A DNA stretch of 64,000 nucleotides from Gemmobacter lanyuensis (GCF_014652355.1 NZ_BMYQ01000006.1:124001-188000), one strand, 5' to 3'; shown: positions 18,299 through 29,321, counted from the first letter of the stretch. Translations and numbers: made by a program. The notes: generated from the letters alone by a model not told the origin.

Positions 18299-19411
18299 AT
18301 GACCGAGGCGGCACAGGGCCGGATGCTTCTTCTGATGGTCGGGATTGCGACCTTCTTTTTTATGGGCGGGTTGCAGGCCGTCTATGGCCCCGCCCTGCCG
18401 GTGCTCGCGCGGGAAATGCAGGTCAGCCTGGCCGAGGTTTCGGTGCTGTTCACTGTGCATTGGGTCGGCTCGGCCGGTGGGGTTGCCGCGATGTTCCTGC
18501 TGGGCAACCGCATGACGCCGCGCCGGTTGCTCTTGGCGCTGCTGACGGGGGCGGTGCTGCTGGGCGCGGGTCTGGGCTGGGGCGCGACGCTGGCCGGTGC
18601 CTTTATGGCGGGTCTGGGGCAGGGCTGCGCGGCGGTGGTCTTCAACCCGCGACTTCTGGCGGCCTTTGGTGCGCGCGGACCGGCCATGCTGAACCTGATC
18701 AATGCCGTCTTCGGCGCGGGGGCGATTTTGGCGCCGCTGGCCTTTGTTGCGGTGGGGGGCGCCTATGGGCTGGTCTTCCTCGCGCTGGCACTGGCCTTTG
18801 CGCTGACGCTGATCAGGGCGCGGGATGTCTGCCGGGTCGAAGTGCCCGTGGGCGGTGCGCCGCTGCGGCCGGATTTCACCATCCTGACGCTGGGCGCCTT
18901 CGGCATCGGGTTCGAGGCGAGCCTGATCGGCCTTGGCCCCGCGGCCCTGGTGCAGGCGGGTGCGACCGAGGTCCATGCGGCCGAACTGCTATCAGCCTTT
19001 TTCGTGACCTTCCTTATCGCGCGGGTGGTGATGACGCTGGTGGCCCATATGATCGGGTCTTTCGCGCAATATGTGCTGTCGGTCGCGGGGGTGGCGCTGA
19101 CCATGGCGGGGGCGGTGGTGCTGCCGCCAGATTGGCTTTTTGTGCTGTCGGGCGCCTTTGCCGCGACGATCTTCCCGGCCTATTTCGTCGAAGGTGTGGC
19201 GCGCATGGGCAGTGGCCCGCGGGTGGCCCCGCTGATCATCGCCGGGGGGCTGGTGGGGGGCATCGGCATGCCCTTCGTGCTGGCCCGCGTGACCGAGGGG
19301 CTGGGCCCGCGCGGGTTCTTCCTGGTGCTGGCGGTCATGGCGACGGCGGTGGTAATCGGGGCGCTGGCGTCACGTGTTCTCAACCGCGAGGCCGAGGCCA
19401 GCCGGGCCTGA
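18299..19411 (+). CDS. MFS transporter
   Basis: This 370-residue protein has about 12 predicted membrane segments. An MFS-type motif lies between helices 2 and 3 (GNRMTPRRLLL), and a central hydrophilic loop is seen near residue 178 (RARDVCRVEVPVGG). The protein is shorter than most MFS carriers (about 400 residues). The substrate is not predictable. It follows pbpC by 81 bp on the same strand and is convergent with the metallophosphatase gene, 3 bp away. Start ATG 18299 has GGACAGGGGCAGAAC upstream, a modest RBS. Confidence 0.8.
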   Translation: MTEAAQGRMLLLMVGIATFFFMGGLQAVYGPALPVLAREMQVSLAEVSVLFTVHWVGSAGGVAAMFLLGNRMTPRRLLLALLTGAVLLGAGLGWGATLAGAFMAGLGQGCAAVVFNPRLLAAFGARGPAMLNLINAVFGAGAILAPLAFVAVGGAYGLVFLALALAFALTLIRARDVCRVEVPVGGAPLRPDFTILTLGAFGIGFEASLIGLGPAALVQAGATEVHAAELLSAFFVTFLIARVVMTLVAHMIGSFAQYVLSVAGVALTMAGAVVLPPDWLFVLSGAFAATIFPAYFVEGVARMGSGPRVAPLIIAGGLVGGIGMPFVLARVTEGLGPRGFFLVLAVMATAVVIGALASRVLNREAEASRA

Positions 19412-19414
19412 CCC

Positions 19415-20152
19415 TCAAGCTGGGCGCAGCGGCACCCGGCCTTCCGGGGTCAGCACATGGATCTGGTCATCCTCCAGCACGATGGCGGTCAGCGGTCCGC
19501 CATAGGCGGCGGAGCTGTCGATATTGACGCGATTGCCGTAATGCTGCGCCTCGGGCAGGGCGGTATGGCCATGCACCACCAGAACCCCGTGATCGCGCGT
19601 GTCTGACAGAAAGGGTTCGCGGATCCAGACCAGATCGGTTTCCGTCTGATCAGCCAGCGCCACGCCCGGCCGGATGCCCGCATGGACAAAGACCCATGGC
19701 CCCATGGCCAGATGGGTGGGCCGCGCCGCCAGCCAGTCGCGCTGCGCCTGCGGCACGGCGGCCAGCGCATCGCGATGCACCGGCGCAATCGGGCGATCGC
19801 CCGGCGCGTGGATGCCGTAGGAGGCCAGCGTTGTTGCCCCGCCGAGGCGAGGGTGCAGCCAACTCAGCCCTTCGCGCAGGCCGGGTTCGGGCGCATGGGG
19901 ATCGTCGAGAAAGCGCAGGAACATGCGGTCGTGGTTGCCTTTCAGCACCTCCCAATCCGCGCCGCGCGCCTGACCGGCCAACAGAAATTCGATCACGCCG
20001 CGGCTGTCGGGGCCGCGGTCCACCAGATCGCCCAGATGGATGATCGGGGCGGGGCCGTGCCGTTCCATATCTGCCGCAATCCGCGCATGGGCGCGTTCCA
20101 GCAGGGCCAGATGGCCGTGAATATCCCCGATGGCATAGGCGCGCATCTTCAA
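19415..20152 (-). CDS. Metallophosphoesterase (PPP-type Ser/Thr phosphatase-like)
   Basis: This 245-residue cytosolic protein carries the phosphoesterase metal-binding motifs in order: GDIHGH (residue about 9), GDLVDRGPDS (about 42) and KGNHD (about 72). Later histidines sit in VFVHAGIRPG and VVHGHT. This is the PPP/ApaH-like arrangement. Related bacterial proteins hydrolyse phosphoproteins or dinucleotide polyphosphates; which one applies here cannot be told. It is the last gene on this strand before the convergent MFS gene. It lies 90 bp downstream of serA and a terminator-like hairpin, so it is probably transcribed separately. Confidence 0.88.
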   Translation of the reverse strand: MKMRAYAIGDIHGHLALLERAHARIAADMERHGPAPIIHLGDLVDRGPDSRGVIEFLLAGQARGADWEVLKGNHDRMFLRFLDDPHAPEPGLREGLSWLHPRLGGATTLASYGIHAPGDRPIAPVHRDALAAVPQAQRDWLAARPTHLAMGPWVFVHAGIRPGVALADQTETDLVWIREPFLSDTRDHGVLVVHGHTALPEAQHYGNRVNIDSSAAYGGPLTAIVLEDDQIHVLTPEGRVPLRPA

Positions 20153-20200
20153 ACCCCTGATCCTGCAAGCATCCGCCCCGCACCGGGCGCCAGAAAGCGC

Positions 20201-20226
20201 AAAGGCCGGGGTTGCCCCCGGCCTTT
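20201..20226 (-). terminator. Hairpin terminator after serA
   Basis: A perfect 11-bp stem (AAAGGCCGGGG / CCCCGGCCTTT) with a 4-nt loop lies 17 bp beyond the serA stop codon. It ends in TTT on the minus strand, although the T-run is short. It is suitable for ending serC-serA transcription and separates serA from the metallophosphatase gene downstream. Confidence 0.7.
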
Positions 20227-20242
20227 GCGAAACAGCGATGGA

Positions 20243-21838
20243 TCAGGCCACTTCGAATTGCAGCGGCTTGACCTGGCTGAACATGCCCGTCGCCTCGAGC
20301 GTATCGACCACCTTGGGGTCAATCGCCTGATCGAGGTAGAGCAGCGCAATCGCATCCTGCCCCACGCCCGACCGGCCAAGGGTGAAGTTCGCGATGTTCA
20401 CGCCGTTCTTGCCCATGGTCATGCCCAGCAGACCGATGATGCCCGGCACGTCCTCGTTGGTGGTATAGAGCATATGCGCCCCGACCTCGGCGTCGATGTT
20501 GATGCCCTTGATCTGGATGAAGCGCGGCTTGCCATCGGCAAAGCAGGTGCCCGCGACCGAGCGTTCACGCTTGTCCGTGACCATCGTCACCTTGATATAG
20601 GCATCAAACACGCCGGTCTTGTCCTGACGGGTGGTCGAGATCTGGATGCCCTTGTCCTTGGCGACGACCGGGGCCGAGACGAGGTTCACATCGGGGTTCT
20701 GCGCCTTCAACACACCCGCAATCACCGCCTGGTTCAGCGCGGGGGTGTTCATCTCTGCCACGCGGCCATCGTAAAGGATGTTGATGGCGCGGATCGGCTC
20801 ATCCGTCATCTGGCCGATGAACGCGCCCAGATGGCCGGCAAGCTTGATCCACGGCCCCATGACGGCGGCCTGTTCGGCGGTGACATTGGGCATGTTCAGC
20901 GCGTTCGACACGGCGCCGGTCAGCAGATAGTCGGACATCTGTTCCGCCACCTGCAGGGCGACGTTTTCCTGCGCTTCTGTGGTCGAGGCACCAAGGTGGG
21001 GGGTGCAGACGACATTGGGGTGGCCGAACAGCGAGTTTTCGGTCGCGGGCTCCACCTCGAACACGTCCAGCGCGGCCCCGGCAACATGGCCGGAATTCAG
21101 CGCCTCAAGCAGCGCCGCCTCATCCACCAGACCGCCGCGGGCGCAGTTGATGATGCGCACGCCCTTGCGGGTCTTGGCGAGGTTTTCCTTCGACAGGATG
21201 TTGCGGGTCTTGTCGGTCAGCGGCACGTGCAGGGTGATGAAATCGGCGCGGGCCAACAGATCGTCGAGCTCGACCTTGGTCACGCCCAGCTGCTTGGCGC
21301 GTTCTTCCGACAGGAAGGGGTCATAGGCCACGACCTTCATCTTCAGGCCAACGGCGCGGTCGCAGACGATGCCGCCGATGTTCCCGGCCCCGATCACGCC
21401 CAGCGTCTTGTTGAACAACTCGACTCCCATGAACTTGGACTTTTCCCATTTGCCCGCATGGGTCGAGGCATTGGCCTCGGGGATCTGGCGGGCGATGGCG
21501 AACATCATGGCGATGGCATGTTCGGCCGTGGTGATCGAGTTGCCGAAAGGCGTGTTCATCACGATCACGCCCTTTTTCGAGGCGGCCGGGATATCCACAT
21601 TGTCCACGCCGATCCCGGCGCGGCCCACCACCTTCAGGTTGGTGGCATTTTCCAGCAGCTTTTCGGTGACTTTGGTCGCCGAGCGGATGGCAAGGCCGTC
21701 ATACTGACCGATGATTTCGGCCAGCTTTTCCTTGTCCTTGCCAAGCTTCGGCATGTAGTCGACCTCGACGCCACGGTCGCGGAAGATCTGGACGGCGGTT
21801 TCGGAAAGTTCGTCGGAAACGAGAACGCGGGGGGCCAT
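20243..21838 (-). CDS. serA: D-3-phosphoglycerate dehydrogenase
   Basis: This 531-residue enzyme catalyses the first step of the phosphorylated serine pathway, oxidising 3-phosphoglycerate with NAD. The nucleotide-binding motif is LGVIGAGNIGGIV and the catalytic signatures are NCARGGLVDE and the His of TPHLGAST. A long C-terminal half includes the intervening (ASB) domain. It ends in an ACT domain with GIIGLLGMTMGKNGVNIANF, the usual site for serine feedback. This is the long type I SerA form. ATG 21838 is preferred because AAGGAA lies just upstream and the family starts MAPRVLVSDELS. It is 86 bp downstream of serC and forms the serCA operon. Confidence 0.96.
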   Translation of the reverse strand: MAPRVLVSDELSETAVQIFRDRGVEVDYMPKLGKDKEKLAEIIGQYDGLAIRSATKVTEKLLENATNLKVVGRAGIGVDNVDIPAASKKGVIVMNTPFGNSITTAEHAIAMMFAIARQIPEANASTHAGKWEKSKFMGVELFNKTLGVIGAGNIGGIVCDRAVGLKMKVVAYDPFLSEERAKQLGVTKVELDDLLARADFITLHVPLTDKTRNILSKENLAKTRKGVRIINCARGGLVDEAALLEALNSGHVAGAALDVFEVEPATENSLFGHPNVVCTPHLGASTTEAQENVALQVAEQMSDYLLTGAVSNALNMPNVTAEQAAVMGPWIKLAGHLGAFIGQMTDEPIRAINILYDGRVAEMNTPALNQAVIAGVLKAQNPDVNLVSAPVVAKDKGIQISTTRQDKTGVFDAYIKVTMVTDKRERSVAGTCFADGKPRFIQIKGINIDAEVGAHMLYTTNEDVPGIIGLLGMTMGKNGVNIANFTLGRSGVGQDAIALLYLDQAIDPKVVDTLEATGMFSQVKPLQFEVA

Positions 21839-21924
21839 TGCGGTGGTTCCTTGAAGATATGTCTGGAAAGCAGGGTGGGGGTTTTCCCCCACCCGTCAAA
21901 TGCGTCAGGCGCGGTCAGGCAGCC

Positions 21925-23082
21925 TCAGGCCGCCTGGGCCAGCGTTGCGATTTCGGCGTTGAAGGCGTATTCGATCCACGGCATCAGCGCCGCGACATCG
22001 GTCTGTTCCACCGTGGCGCCACACCAGATGCGCAGGCCGGGCGGGGCGTCGCGATAGGCGCCGGCGTCAAGGGCCACGCCCTCTTTCTCCAGCCGCTTTG
22101 CAACGTTCTTGGCGAAGGTCGCCCCGTCGGTGATGCGCGGATCGGTGAACTTCAGGCAGACCGAGGTGCAAGAGGCCGTTGCCGGGTCCACTGCCAGATT
22201 GGCGATCCAGGGTTTGTCCGCGATGAAATCGGCGATGGCCTTGGCATTCGCCTCGCTCCGCGCGATCAGCCCCGGCAGACCGCCGATCGACTTGGCCCAT
22301 TTCAGCGCCACCAGATAGTCTTCGACGCAAAGCATCGAGGGCGTGTTGATGGTTTCGCCGACGAAGATGCCTTCGATCAGCTTGCCCTTCGAGGTGAGGC
22401 GGAAAATCTTGGGCAGCGGCCAGGCGGGGGTATAGCTTTCCAGCCGTTCCACCGCGCGCGGCGACAGGATCAGCACGCCATGCGCGCCTTCCCCGCCCAG
22501 CACCTTCTGCCAGCTGAAGGTCGTCACGTCGAGCTTGTCCCAAGGCAGGTCCATGGCGAAGGCGGCGCTGGTGGCGTCGCAGATCGTCAGGCCCGCGCGG
22601 GTGGCCGGGATGGCATCGCCATTCGGCACGCGGCAGCCCGAGGTGGTGCCGTTCCAGGTGAAGACGACATCGCGGTCAAAATCGACGGTGGCGAAATCGA
22701 CAATCTCGCCATAGGGGGCGATCTGGACCTTGGCGTCCAGCTTCAGCTGCTTCACCACATCGGTGACCCAGCCTTCGCCAAAGCTTTCCCAGGCCAGCAT
22801 TTCCACCGGGCGCGCGCCCAGCAGGCTCCACAGCGCCATTTCGACGGCGCCGGTATCCGAGGCGGGCACGATCCCGATGCGGTAATCCGCAGGGACGCCC
22901 AGAATTTCACGGGTCAGGTCGATCGCCTCTTTCAGCTTCGATTTGCCGATGGCAGCACGGTGCGAGCGGCCGAACGGCGCATCAGCAAGCATGTCAACGG
23001 AGAAGCCGGGGATCTTGGCGCAGGGGCCAGACGAAAAGCGCGGGTTGGCCGGGCGCTGTGCCGGGGCGATCAAATCAGCCAT
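21925..23082 (-). CDS. serC: Phosphoserine aminotransferase
   Basis: This 385-residue PLP enzyme converts 3-phosphohydroxypyruvate and glutamate to phosphoserine. The N-terminal segment [15 protein letters not shown] and the PLP-lysine segment [13 protein letters not shown] mark the alphaproteobacterial SerC type. ATG 23082 is chosen over the longer frame because GGAAGGA lies 6-12 bp upstream and the extension has no family match. It is upstream of serA, so the two enzymes that follow one another in the pathway are made together. The leader carries a GC hairpin (cccctc/gagggg, 23103-23120) close to the start codon, and a strong palindrome lies about 90 bp upstream. Confidence 0.95.
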   Translation of the reverse strand: MADLIAPAQRPANPRFSSGPCAKIPGFSVDMLADAPFGRSHRAAIGKSKLKEAIDLTREILGVPADYRIGIVPASDTGAVEMALWSLLGARPVEMLAWESFGEGWVTDVVKQLKLDAKVQIAPYGEIVDFATVDFDRDVVFTWNGTTSGCRVPNGDAIPATRAGLTICDATSAAFAMDLPWDKLDVTTFSWQKVLGGEGAHGVLILSPRAVERLESYTPAWPLPKIFRLTSKGKLIEGIFVGETINTPSMLCVEDYLVALKWAKSIGGLPGLIARSEANAKAIADFIADKPWIANLAVDPATASCTSVCLKFTDPRITDGATFAKNVAKRLEKEGVALDAGAYRDAPPGLRIWCGATVEQTDVAALMPWIEYAFNAEIATLAQAA

Positions 23083-23164
23083 GGTATCCTTCCAGATAAA
23101 CGCCCCTCGGTGGGGAGGGGTTTCCCGCTGATCTGGATAGGGGGAATCAGACGCCGCGGCAAGC

Positions 23165-23190
23165 GGAAATGTCGTTTCCGATCGGAAACG
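23165..23190. promoter_or_regulatory. Palindromic candidate operator between serC and the divergent gene
   Basis: An 18-bp perfect palindrome (CGTTTCCGATCGGAAACG, 23173-23190) is preceded by another GGAAA (23165-23169). TTTCC at 23175-23179 therefore pairs both ways, giving three half-sites. Its centre is about 100 bp from the serC start and 98 bp from the divergent ATG at 23279. Such position and symmetry are what a dimeric repressor or activator site would show. I cannot name the regulator. Confidence 0.5.
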
Positions 23191-23278
23191 GGTCGTATGG
23201 GGCAAAGTGCCCGCTCCGGCACCGGATCTGGCCCGCAAGCCCGTTGCAGGCAGGGCGGCTTTGGGGCAAGACAGCCGC

Positions 23279-23635
23279 ATGTTTTCGCCCCGAAGCCCCC
23301 GTTTTGCAGCTTGGTTGCTGCCGATCCTGACCCTTGCCCTGCTGGCAATCGGGTTTGGTCATCGTGTGCCGGTGGCGGGGAATGCGGGACTTGCGGCCTA
23401 TGTCGCGGCCTGGGGCGATGCGTCAGATCTTTGCGCCAAGGGCATGGACGGTCAGGCGCGGGGCGATGAATGCCCGGTCTGCCATCTGACCGCCGGGGCT
23501 GCGCTGCCCACCCCCGTCGCGGTGGTGCGCTTCGATCCGCGCCCTCTGGTGCTGCGCCTCGTGTCGGCGCCCGCCCGTCTGCCGGTTCCGGCGCATATCA
23601 CCCGACACGGCGCCCGCGCGCCACCCCTCGTCTGA
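23279..23635 (+). CDS. Hypothetical exported protein, DUF2946-like, with CPVCH motif
   Basis: This 118-residue protein has one N-terminal hydrophobic segment (about residues 11-27) after basic residues: a signal peptide or anchor. The mature part has a Cys in SDLCAKGMD and a CPVCHLT motif, then a Pro/Arg/His-rich tail. That pattern of an early membrane segment, a central CxxC and a short basic end resembles DUF2946-type proteins. Those often sit beside copper chaperone and TonB genes. The next gene is a PCu(A)C copper chaperone 68 bp downstream, so a role in copper handling is reasonable but inferred. It starts at ATG 23279; the RBS is weak. Confidence 0.6.
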   Translation: MFSPRSPRFAAWLLPILTLALLAIGFGHRVPVAGNAGLAAYVAAWGDASDLCAKGMDGQARGDECPVCHLTAGAALPTPVAVVRFDPRPLVLRLVSAPARLPVPAHITRHGARAPPLV

Positions 23636-23703
23636 TCCTTTGCTGTCTGCGCAGCGGCCATCCGGCTGCCTGCCCTCGCTTTTTTTGACCAAGGATCAAT
23701 GTC

Positions 23704-24192
23704 ATGCGTCTTCTTCCAGGCCTGATGGCCGCCCTTCTGATCTCGACCACCGCCCATGCCCATAGCGTTCGCCAGGGCGCGCTGGAAATCATCCATCCGC
23801 ATATCCCCGTGCCCTCTGCCAGCGCCAAGACGGCTGCGGGCTATATGGGCATCTCGAATGATGGCCCCGAGGCGGATCGCCTGATCGCCATCGAAACCCC
23901 CATCGCCAAAAGCGCAAAACTCCACGGCACCGAAACCGGCGATGACGGTATCGCGCGGATGACTGCGCTGGAGGGGGTCGAAGTTCCCGCCGGTGATACC
24001 ATCGTTCTTGAACCCGGTGAGATGCACATCATGCTGATGGGCCTGACCGCGACACTGCATGAAGGCGACATGATCCCCGCAACCCTGGTCTTTGAAAAGG
24101 CCGGGCGGGTTCCGTTCGAATTCATGGTCGATCCGGCCGATGGGATGGACCATTCCACCATGCATCACGGGCATATGGCACCGGCCAACTGA
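23704..24192 (+). CDS. Periplasmic copper chaperone PCu(A)C
   Basis: This 162-residue protein has a signal peptide ending in AHAH (about residue 19). It carries the copper(I) site of the family: KLHGTE, then IARM, then GEMHIMLMG, i.e. His and Met ligands spaced as H-M...HxM. The C-terminus adds a Met/His-rich tail (MDHSTMHHGHM) that may bind extra metal. PCu(A)C delivers copper to cytochrome c oxidase (CuA/CuB) in the periplasm. It probably forms a two-gene unit with the CPVCH protein upstream. Confidence 0.9.
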   Translation: MRLLPGLMAALLISTTAHAHSVRQGALEIIHPHIPVPSASAKTAAGYMGISNDGPEADRLIAIETPIAKSAKLHGTETGDDGIARMTALEGVEVPAGDTIVLEPGEMHIMLMGLTATLHEGDMIPATLVFEKAGRVPFEFMVDPADGMDHSTMHHGHMAPAN

Positions 24193-24198
24193 CCCGCC

Positions 24199-24226
24199 GC
24201 CCCCGGCAGCCCAGCCTGCCGGGGGC
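24199..24226 (+). terminator. GC-rich hairpin after the copper chaperone gene
   Basis: An 11-bp perfect stem (GCCCCCGGCAG / CTGCCGGGGGC) with a 6-nt loop begins 6 bp after the stop codon at 24192. No T-run follows, so it is either a weak intrinsic terminator or a 3'-end stabilising hairpin. Confidence 0.5.
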
Positions 24227-24252
24227 CGGTCGTGACGCAGCGTTGGCGATGA

Positions 24253-26313
<2,061 letters not shown>

Positions 26314-26961
26314 TCAGAGGCCCAGAAGACCGGGCAAATCGGCCATGCGGGCAAAGGGTTCGGCCCCTTCGGCCAAAAGTGCGGCGGTGGCGCCAGTAGG
26401 GGCATAGCCCATGCAGCGCATCCCCGCGGCGCGCGCCGCCCGCGCGCCCGTGGCGCTGTCTTCGATCACCACGCAGCGCGCCGGATCGGCGCCAAGGGCG
26501 CGCGCGGCATGCAGGTAAAGGTCTGGCGCGGGCTTCAGCATCTTCAGATCGACGCCGGAAAAGAGGCGACCTTGCAGGCGGCGGGCCAGATCGGGGTGCT
26601 GGCCGATGGTGATCTCCATCTTCCGGCCGGTGCCGTTCGACCCGATGGCATAGGGCACACCGGCGGCATCCAGCGCCTCGAACACGCCCAAGACCCCGGG
26701 GATCAGCGGTGCGCCCTCGGCCAGACGTGCATAAAGCCGGTCGTAGAAATAGGGCACCCAGTCATTGGGAATATCCCCGCCCAGCTCGCGCGCGATCTTG
26801 CCGACCCGTTCGATGGTGCCGCCCAGAAACAGCCGCTCCATTTCCGCATGGCTCAGCGTCAGGCCGCGTTGCGACAGATCCTCGGCCAGCAGGTCGAAGG
26901 TCGGCGGTTCGCTGTCGATGACCACGCCGTCACAATCGAACAAGACCGCTGCTGGTATCAT
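26314..26961 (-). CDS. HAD family hydrolase (beta-phosphoglucomutase-like)
   Basis: This 215-residue cytosolic phosphatase has HAD motif I DCDGVVIDSE (nucleophile Asp and acid/base Asp), motif II SNGTG, and motif III/IV Lys in KPAPDLYL followed by VIEDSATG. The cap helix position matches the beta-PGM/phosphoglycolate subfamily. The substrate is unknown. Its start overlaps the stop of rsmD by 4 bp, making it the last gene of a three-gene minus-strand operon (flavoprotein, rsmD, HAD). Confidence 0.87.
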   Translation of the reverse strand: MIPAAVLFDCDGVVIDSEPPTFDLLAEDLSQRGLTLSHAEMERLFLGGTIERVGKIARELGGDIPNDWVPYFYDRLYARLAEGAPLIPGVLGVFEALDAAGVPYAIGSNGTGRKMEITIGQHPDLARRLQGRLFSGVDLKMLKPAPDLYLHAARALGADPARCVVIEDSATGARAARAAGMRCMGYAPTGATAALLAEGAEPFARMADLPGLLGL

Positions 26962-27527
26962 GGTGCCCTCAGAAGAGTGATGAAGGTATCGCCATACTTG
27001 CGTTGGTCGATCTCTTCAAACCCTTCCGGCACGATCGGGGGCGTGTTTTCTTCCCAGACGATCAGCGCGCCGGGCTGAAGCCAGCCCCCCGCGACACAAG
27101 AGGCCAGCGCCCTTTCGCCCAGACCCATGCCATAGGGTGGGTCCATGAACACAAGGTCATAGCCCGCGCCGCGGTTCGGACCCATGGTCGTGGCATCGCG
27201 CCGCCAGACATCGGTGGTGCCCATGGCGCGCATCAGCTCGATATTGCGGCGCAGCAGCGCGCGCGCGGTGGCGCCATCATCGACAAAGGCCACCCGCGCC
27301 GCGCCGCGCGACAGCGCCTCAAGCCCCAGAGCGCCAGTGCCGGCGAAAAGATCCAGCACCCGCGCCCCGCGCAGCGGATCGCCCGACTGGGCGACCCGAC
27401 CATTGATGAGCAGGTTGAAGATCGATTCGCGGACACGGTCGGTGGTGGGGCGCAGATGCGCCTTGGCATCGCCCTCACCCACATCGGCCAGTTTCAGGCC
27501 GCGTGCCGATCCGCCGATGATCCTCAT
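26958..27527 (-). CDS. rsmD: 16S rRNA (guanine966-N2)-methyltransferase
   Basis: This 189-residue SAM-dependent enzyme methylates G966 of 16S rRNA. Typical RsmD features are the N-terminus MRIIGGSARG, then RPTTDRVRESIFNLL, the SAM motif VLDLFAGTGALGLEALSRGA and the catalytic MDPPYG. Length fits the family. It overlaps its neighbours on both sides by 4 bp (ATGA), which suggests coupled translation with the flavoprotein upstream and the HAD gene downstream. Confidence 0.95.
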   Translation of the reverse strand: MRIIGGSARGLKLADVGEGDAKAHLRPTTDRVRESIFNLLINGRVAQSGDPLRGARVLDLFAGTGALGLEALSRGAARVAFVDDGATARALLRRNIELMRAMGTTDVWRRDATTMGPNRGAGYDLVFMDPPYGMGLGERALASCVAGGWLQPGALIVWEENTPPIVPEGFEEIDQRKYGDTFITLLRAP

Positions 27528-28729
27528 GCCTTGAGCAGCGCCTTGAGGTCGGCCGCTGCGGCCACGGCCTCGGGGCTGGGGCTTTTGCCCATTTCGATCA
27601 GACGCTTGCCGACCATATAGGCGCGCGGGTCGTTCATGGCATCGACGGCCAGCAGCCGGTCGCCCTGATAATACCAGAAGCTGATGGCGTCGCCCTCGCC
27701 CTTGCGGGTGGTGATGCTGTCATAGCCGGTGTTCAGACCCGCGATCTGCAGTTTGCAGTCATACTGATCGGACCAGAACCAGGGCTTGGCCTCATAGCTC
27801 GTGTCCTTGGCCAGCATGTTTTCGGCCACGATTTCCGACTGGTCGATGGCATTGCCCACCGACTCCAGCCGCAGGCGCCCGCCTTTGTGCGGGAACGAGG
27901 CGCAATCCCCCGCCGCCCAGATATGCGGCACCGAGGTGCGGCCCTGTTCATCGGTGCGGATGCCGTTTTCCAGCACGCAGCCCGCAAGTTCTGCCAGTTC
28001 GGTCGCGGGCAGGATGCCCACGCCCGCGATGACGAAATCGGCGCGCAGCTCCTCGCCATTGGTCAGGCGGGCGGCGGTGACATGGCCTTCGCCGACCAGA
28101 CGGTCAAGGCCCACGCCTTCCGCGATCCGCACGCCATGCGCGCCATGCAGTTCGCGGAAATAAGCCGAGGTTTCGGGCGCGGCCACGCGTTGCAGGATGC
28201 GCGGCGCCATTTCCACCACGGTGACCGTCAGGCCCAGCTTGGCCGCCACGGCCGCAGCCTCCAGCCCGATATAACCGCCGCCGATGATCACGACATGGCG
28301 GCCCGGTTTGAATTCGTCGCGCATGGCATCGACATCGGCCAGCGTCCGTACGGTATAGACCCCGTCCAGATCGCCGCCCACGGCGGCGGGCAGGCGGCGC
28401 GGGATCGACCCGGTGGTCAGCGCCAGTTCGTCATAGGCAAGGGTTTCGCCCCCCACGGTCAGGGTGCGCGCGGCCGGATCGATGGCCGTCACCTTTTCAC
28501 CCAGCTTCAGGGTGATGTCCTTTTCGGCGTAGAATTCGGCGGGGCGCAGGAAAAGGCGCTCCAGCTCCATCTCGCCCAGCAGATAGGCCTTCGACAGCGG
28601 CGGGCGCTGGTAGGGGGGGTGCGGCTCTTCCCCGATCAGGGTGATTTGCCCGTCAAACCCATCGGACCGCAGCTTGGCCACCAGAGCCGAGCCCGCCTGA
28701 CCTGCCCCAACCACAACGAAATGCGCCAT
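27524..28729 (-). CDS. FAD-dependent NAD(P)H reductase (ferredoxin/rubredoxin reductase type)
   Basis: This 401-residue protein has an N-terminal FAD motif VVVGAGQAGSALV and the PYQRPPLSK segment. An internal NAD(P) motif VIIGGGYIGLEAAAV, an IWAAGDCAS segment and a C-terminal reductase domain follow. This is the putidaredoxin/rhodocoxin/ferredoxin reductase class that passes electrons from NAD(P)H to an iron-sulfur protein. No ferredoxin or P450 gene lies nearby, so the partner is unknown. ATG 28729 is chosen because AAAGGGAGAGGGA lies immediately upstream and the motif is at the N-terminus. The 207-bp in-frame extension lacks family match. Confidence 0.88.
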   Translation of the reverse strand: MAHFVVVGAGQAGSALVAKLRSDGFDGQITLIGEEPHPPYQRPPLSKAYLLGEMELERLFLRPAEFYAEKDITLKLGEKVTAIDPAARTLTVGGETLAYDELALTTGSIPRRLPAAVGGDLDGVYTVRTLADVDAMRDEFKPGRHVVIIGGGYIGLEAAAVAAKLGLTVTVVEMAPRILQRVAAPETSAYFRELHGAHGVRIAEGVGLDRLVGEGHVTAARLTNGEELRADFVIAGVGILPATELAELAGCVLENGIRTDEQGRTSVPHIWAAGDCASFPHKGGRLRLESVGNAIDQSEIVAENMLAKDTSYEAKPWFWSDQYDCKLQIAGLNTGYDSITTRKGEGDAISFWYYQGDRLLAVDAMNDPRAYMVGKRLIEMGKSPSPEAVAAAADLKALLKA

Positions 28730-28832
28730 ATCCCTCTCCCTTTCGGCGGAAATCGGCCCCGCCTCTGGCCCTGTTCCCTGCCGGACCCTATATCTGGCAT
28801 CATCGGAAACGCAACGCGACGAGGACTTAAAC

Positions 28833-29321
28833 ATGACGATTTCTGAGGGACAGACCCTGCCGGACGCCAACCTGCTGCGGATGGGGGACAACGGTCCCGA
28901 GGCCGTGTCGCTGGGCGAACGTCTGAAAGGCCGCAAAGTGGTGATCTTTGGCCTCCCGGGCGCCTATACCGGCGTTTGCACCACCGCCCATGTGCCGAGC
29001 TTTATCCGCACCAAAGACAAGCTGGCCGCCAAGGGCGTGGACGAAATCATCTGCGTGTCGGTGAACGACCCCTTCGTGATGAAGGCTTGGGGTGAGTCCA
29101 CCGGCGCCACCGAGGCAGGCATCACCATGCTGGGCGATGCCGAGGCGACCTTCACCAAGGCCATCGGCCTTGATTTCACCGCCCCGCCCGCTGGCCTGAT
29201 CAACCGCTCCAAGCGCTATGCCCTGCTGGCCGAGGACGGCGTGGTCAAGGTGCTGCAGGTCGAGGACAGCCCCGGCCAATGCACCATCTCGGGCGGCGAG
29301 GCGCTGCTGGACGCGATCTAA
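28833..29321 (+). CDS. Peroxiredoxin, Prx5 type
   Basis: This 162-residue thiol peroxidase belongs to the AhpC/TSA superfamily. The peroxidatic Cys lies in PGAYTGVCTTAHVPSF (about residue 49), in the Prx5-type position. Two further Cys are in IICVSVND and GQCTISGG. The signatures SVNDPFVMKAW and GLDFTAPP fit the family. It is divergent from the flavoprotein gene with 103 bp between, and ends in a strong terminator. It is likely to detoxify H2O2 and organic peroxides using glutathione/glutaredoxin or thioredoxin; which reductant is used is not visible. Confidence 0.93.
   Translation: MTISEGQTLPDANLLRMGDNGPEAVSLGERLKGRKVVIFGLPGAYTGVCTTAHVPSFIRTKDKLAAKGVDEIICVSVNDPFVMKAWGESTGATEAGITMLGDAEATFTKAIGLDFTAPPAGLINRSKRYALLAEDGVVKVLQVEDSPGQCTISGGEALLDAI

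Noticed and set aside
16859-18976. Minus-strand ORF of 705 codons across pbpC and the MFS gene
   Set aside because: It spans two real plus-strand genes and the gap between them, and is Arg/Gln/His-rich without motifs.
19682-22057. Plus-strand ORF of 791 codons opposite the metallophosphatase and serA
   Set aside because: It is a shadow of serA and its neighbour, with aspartate/histidine-rich artefact composition.
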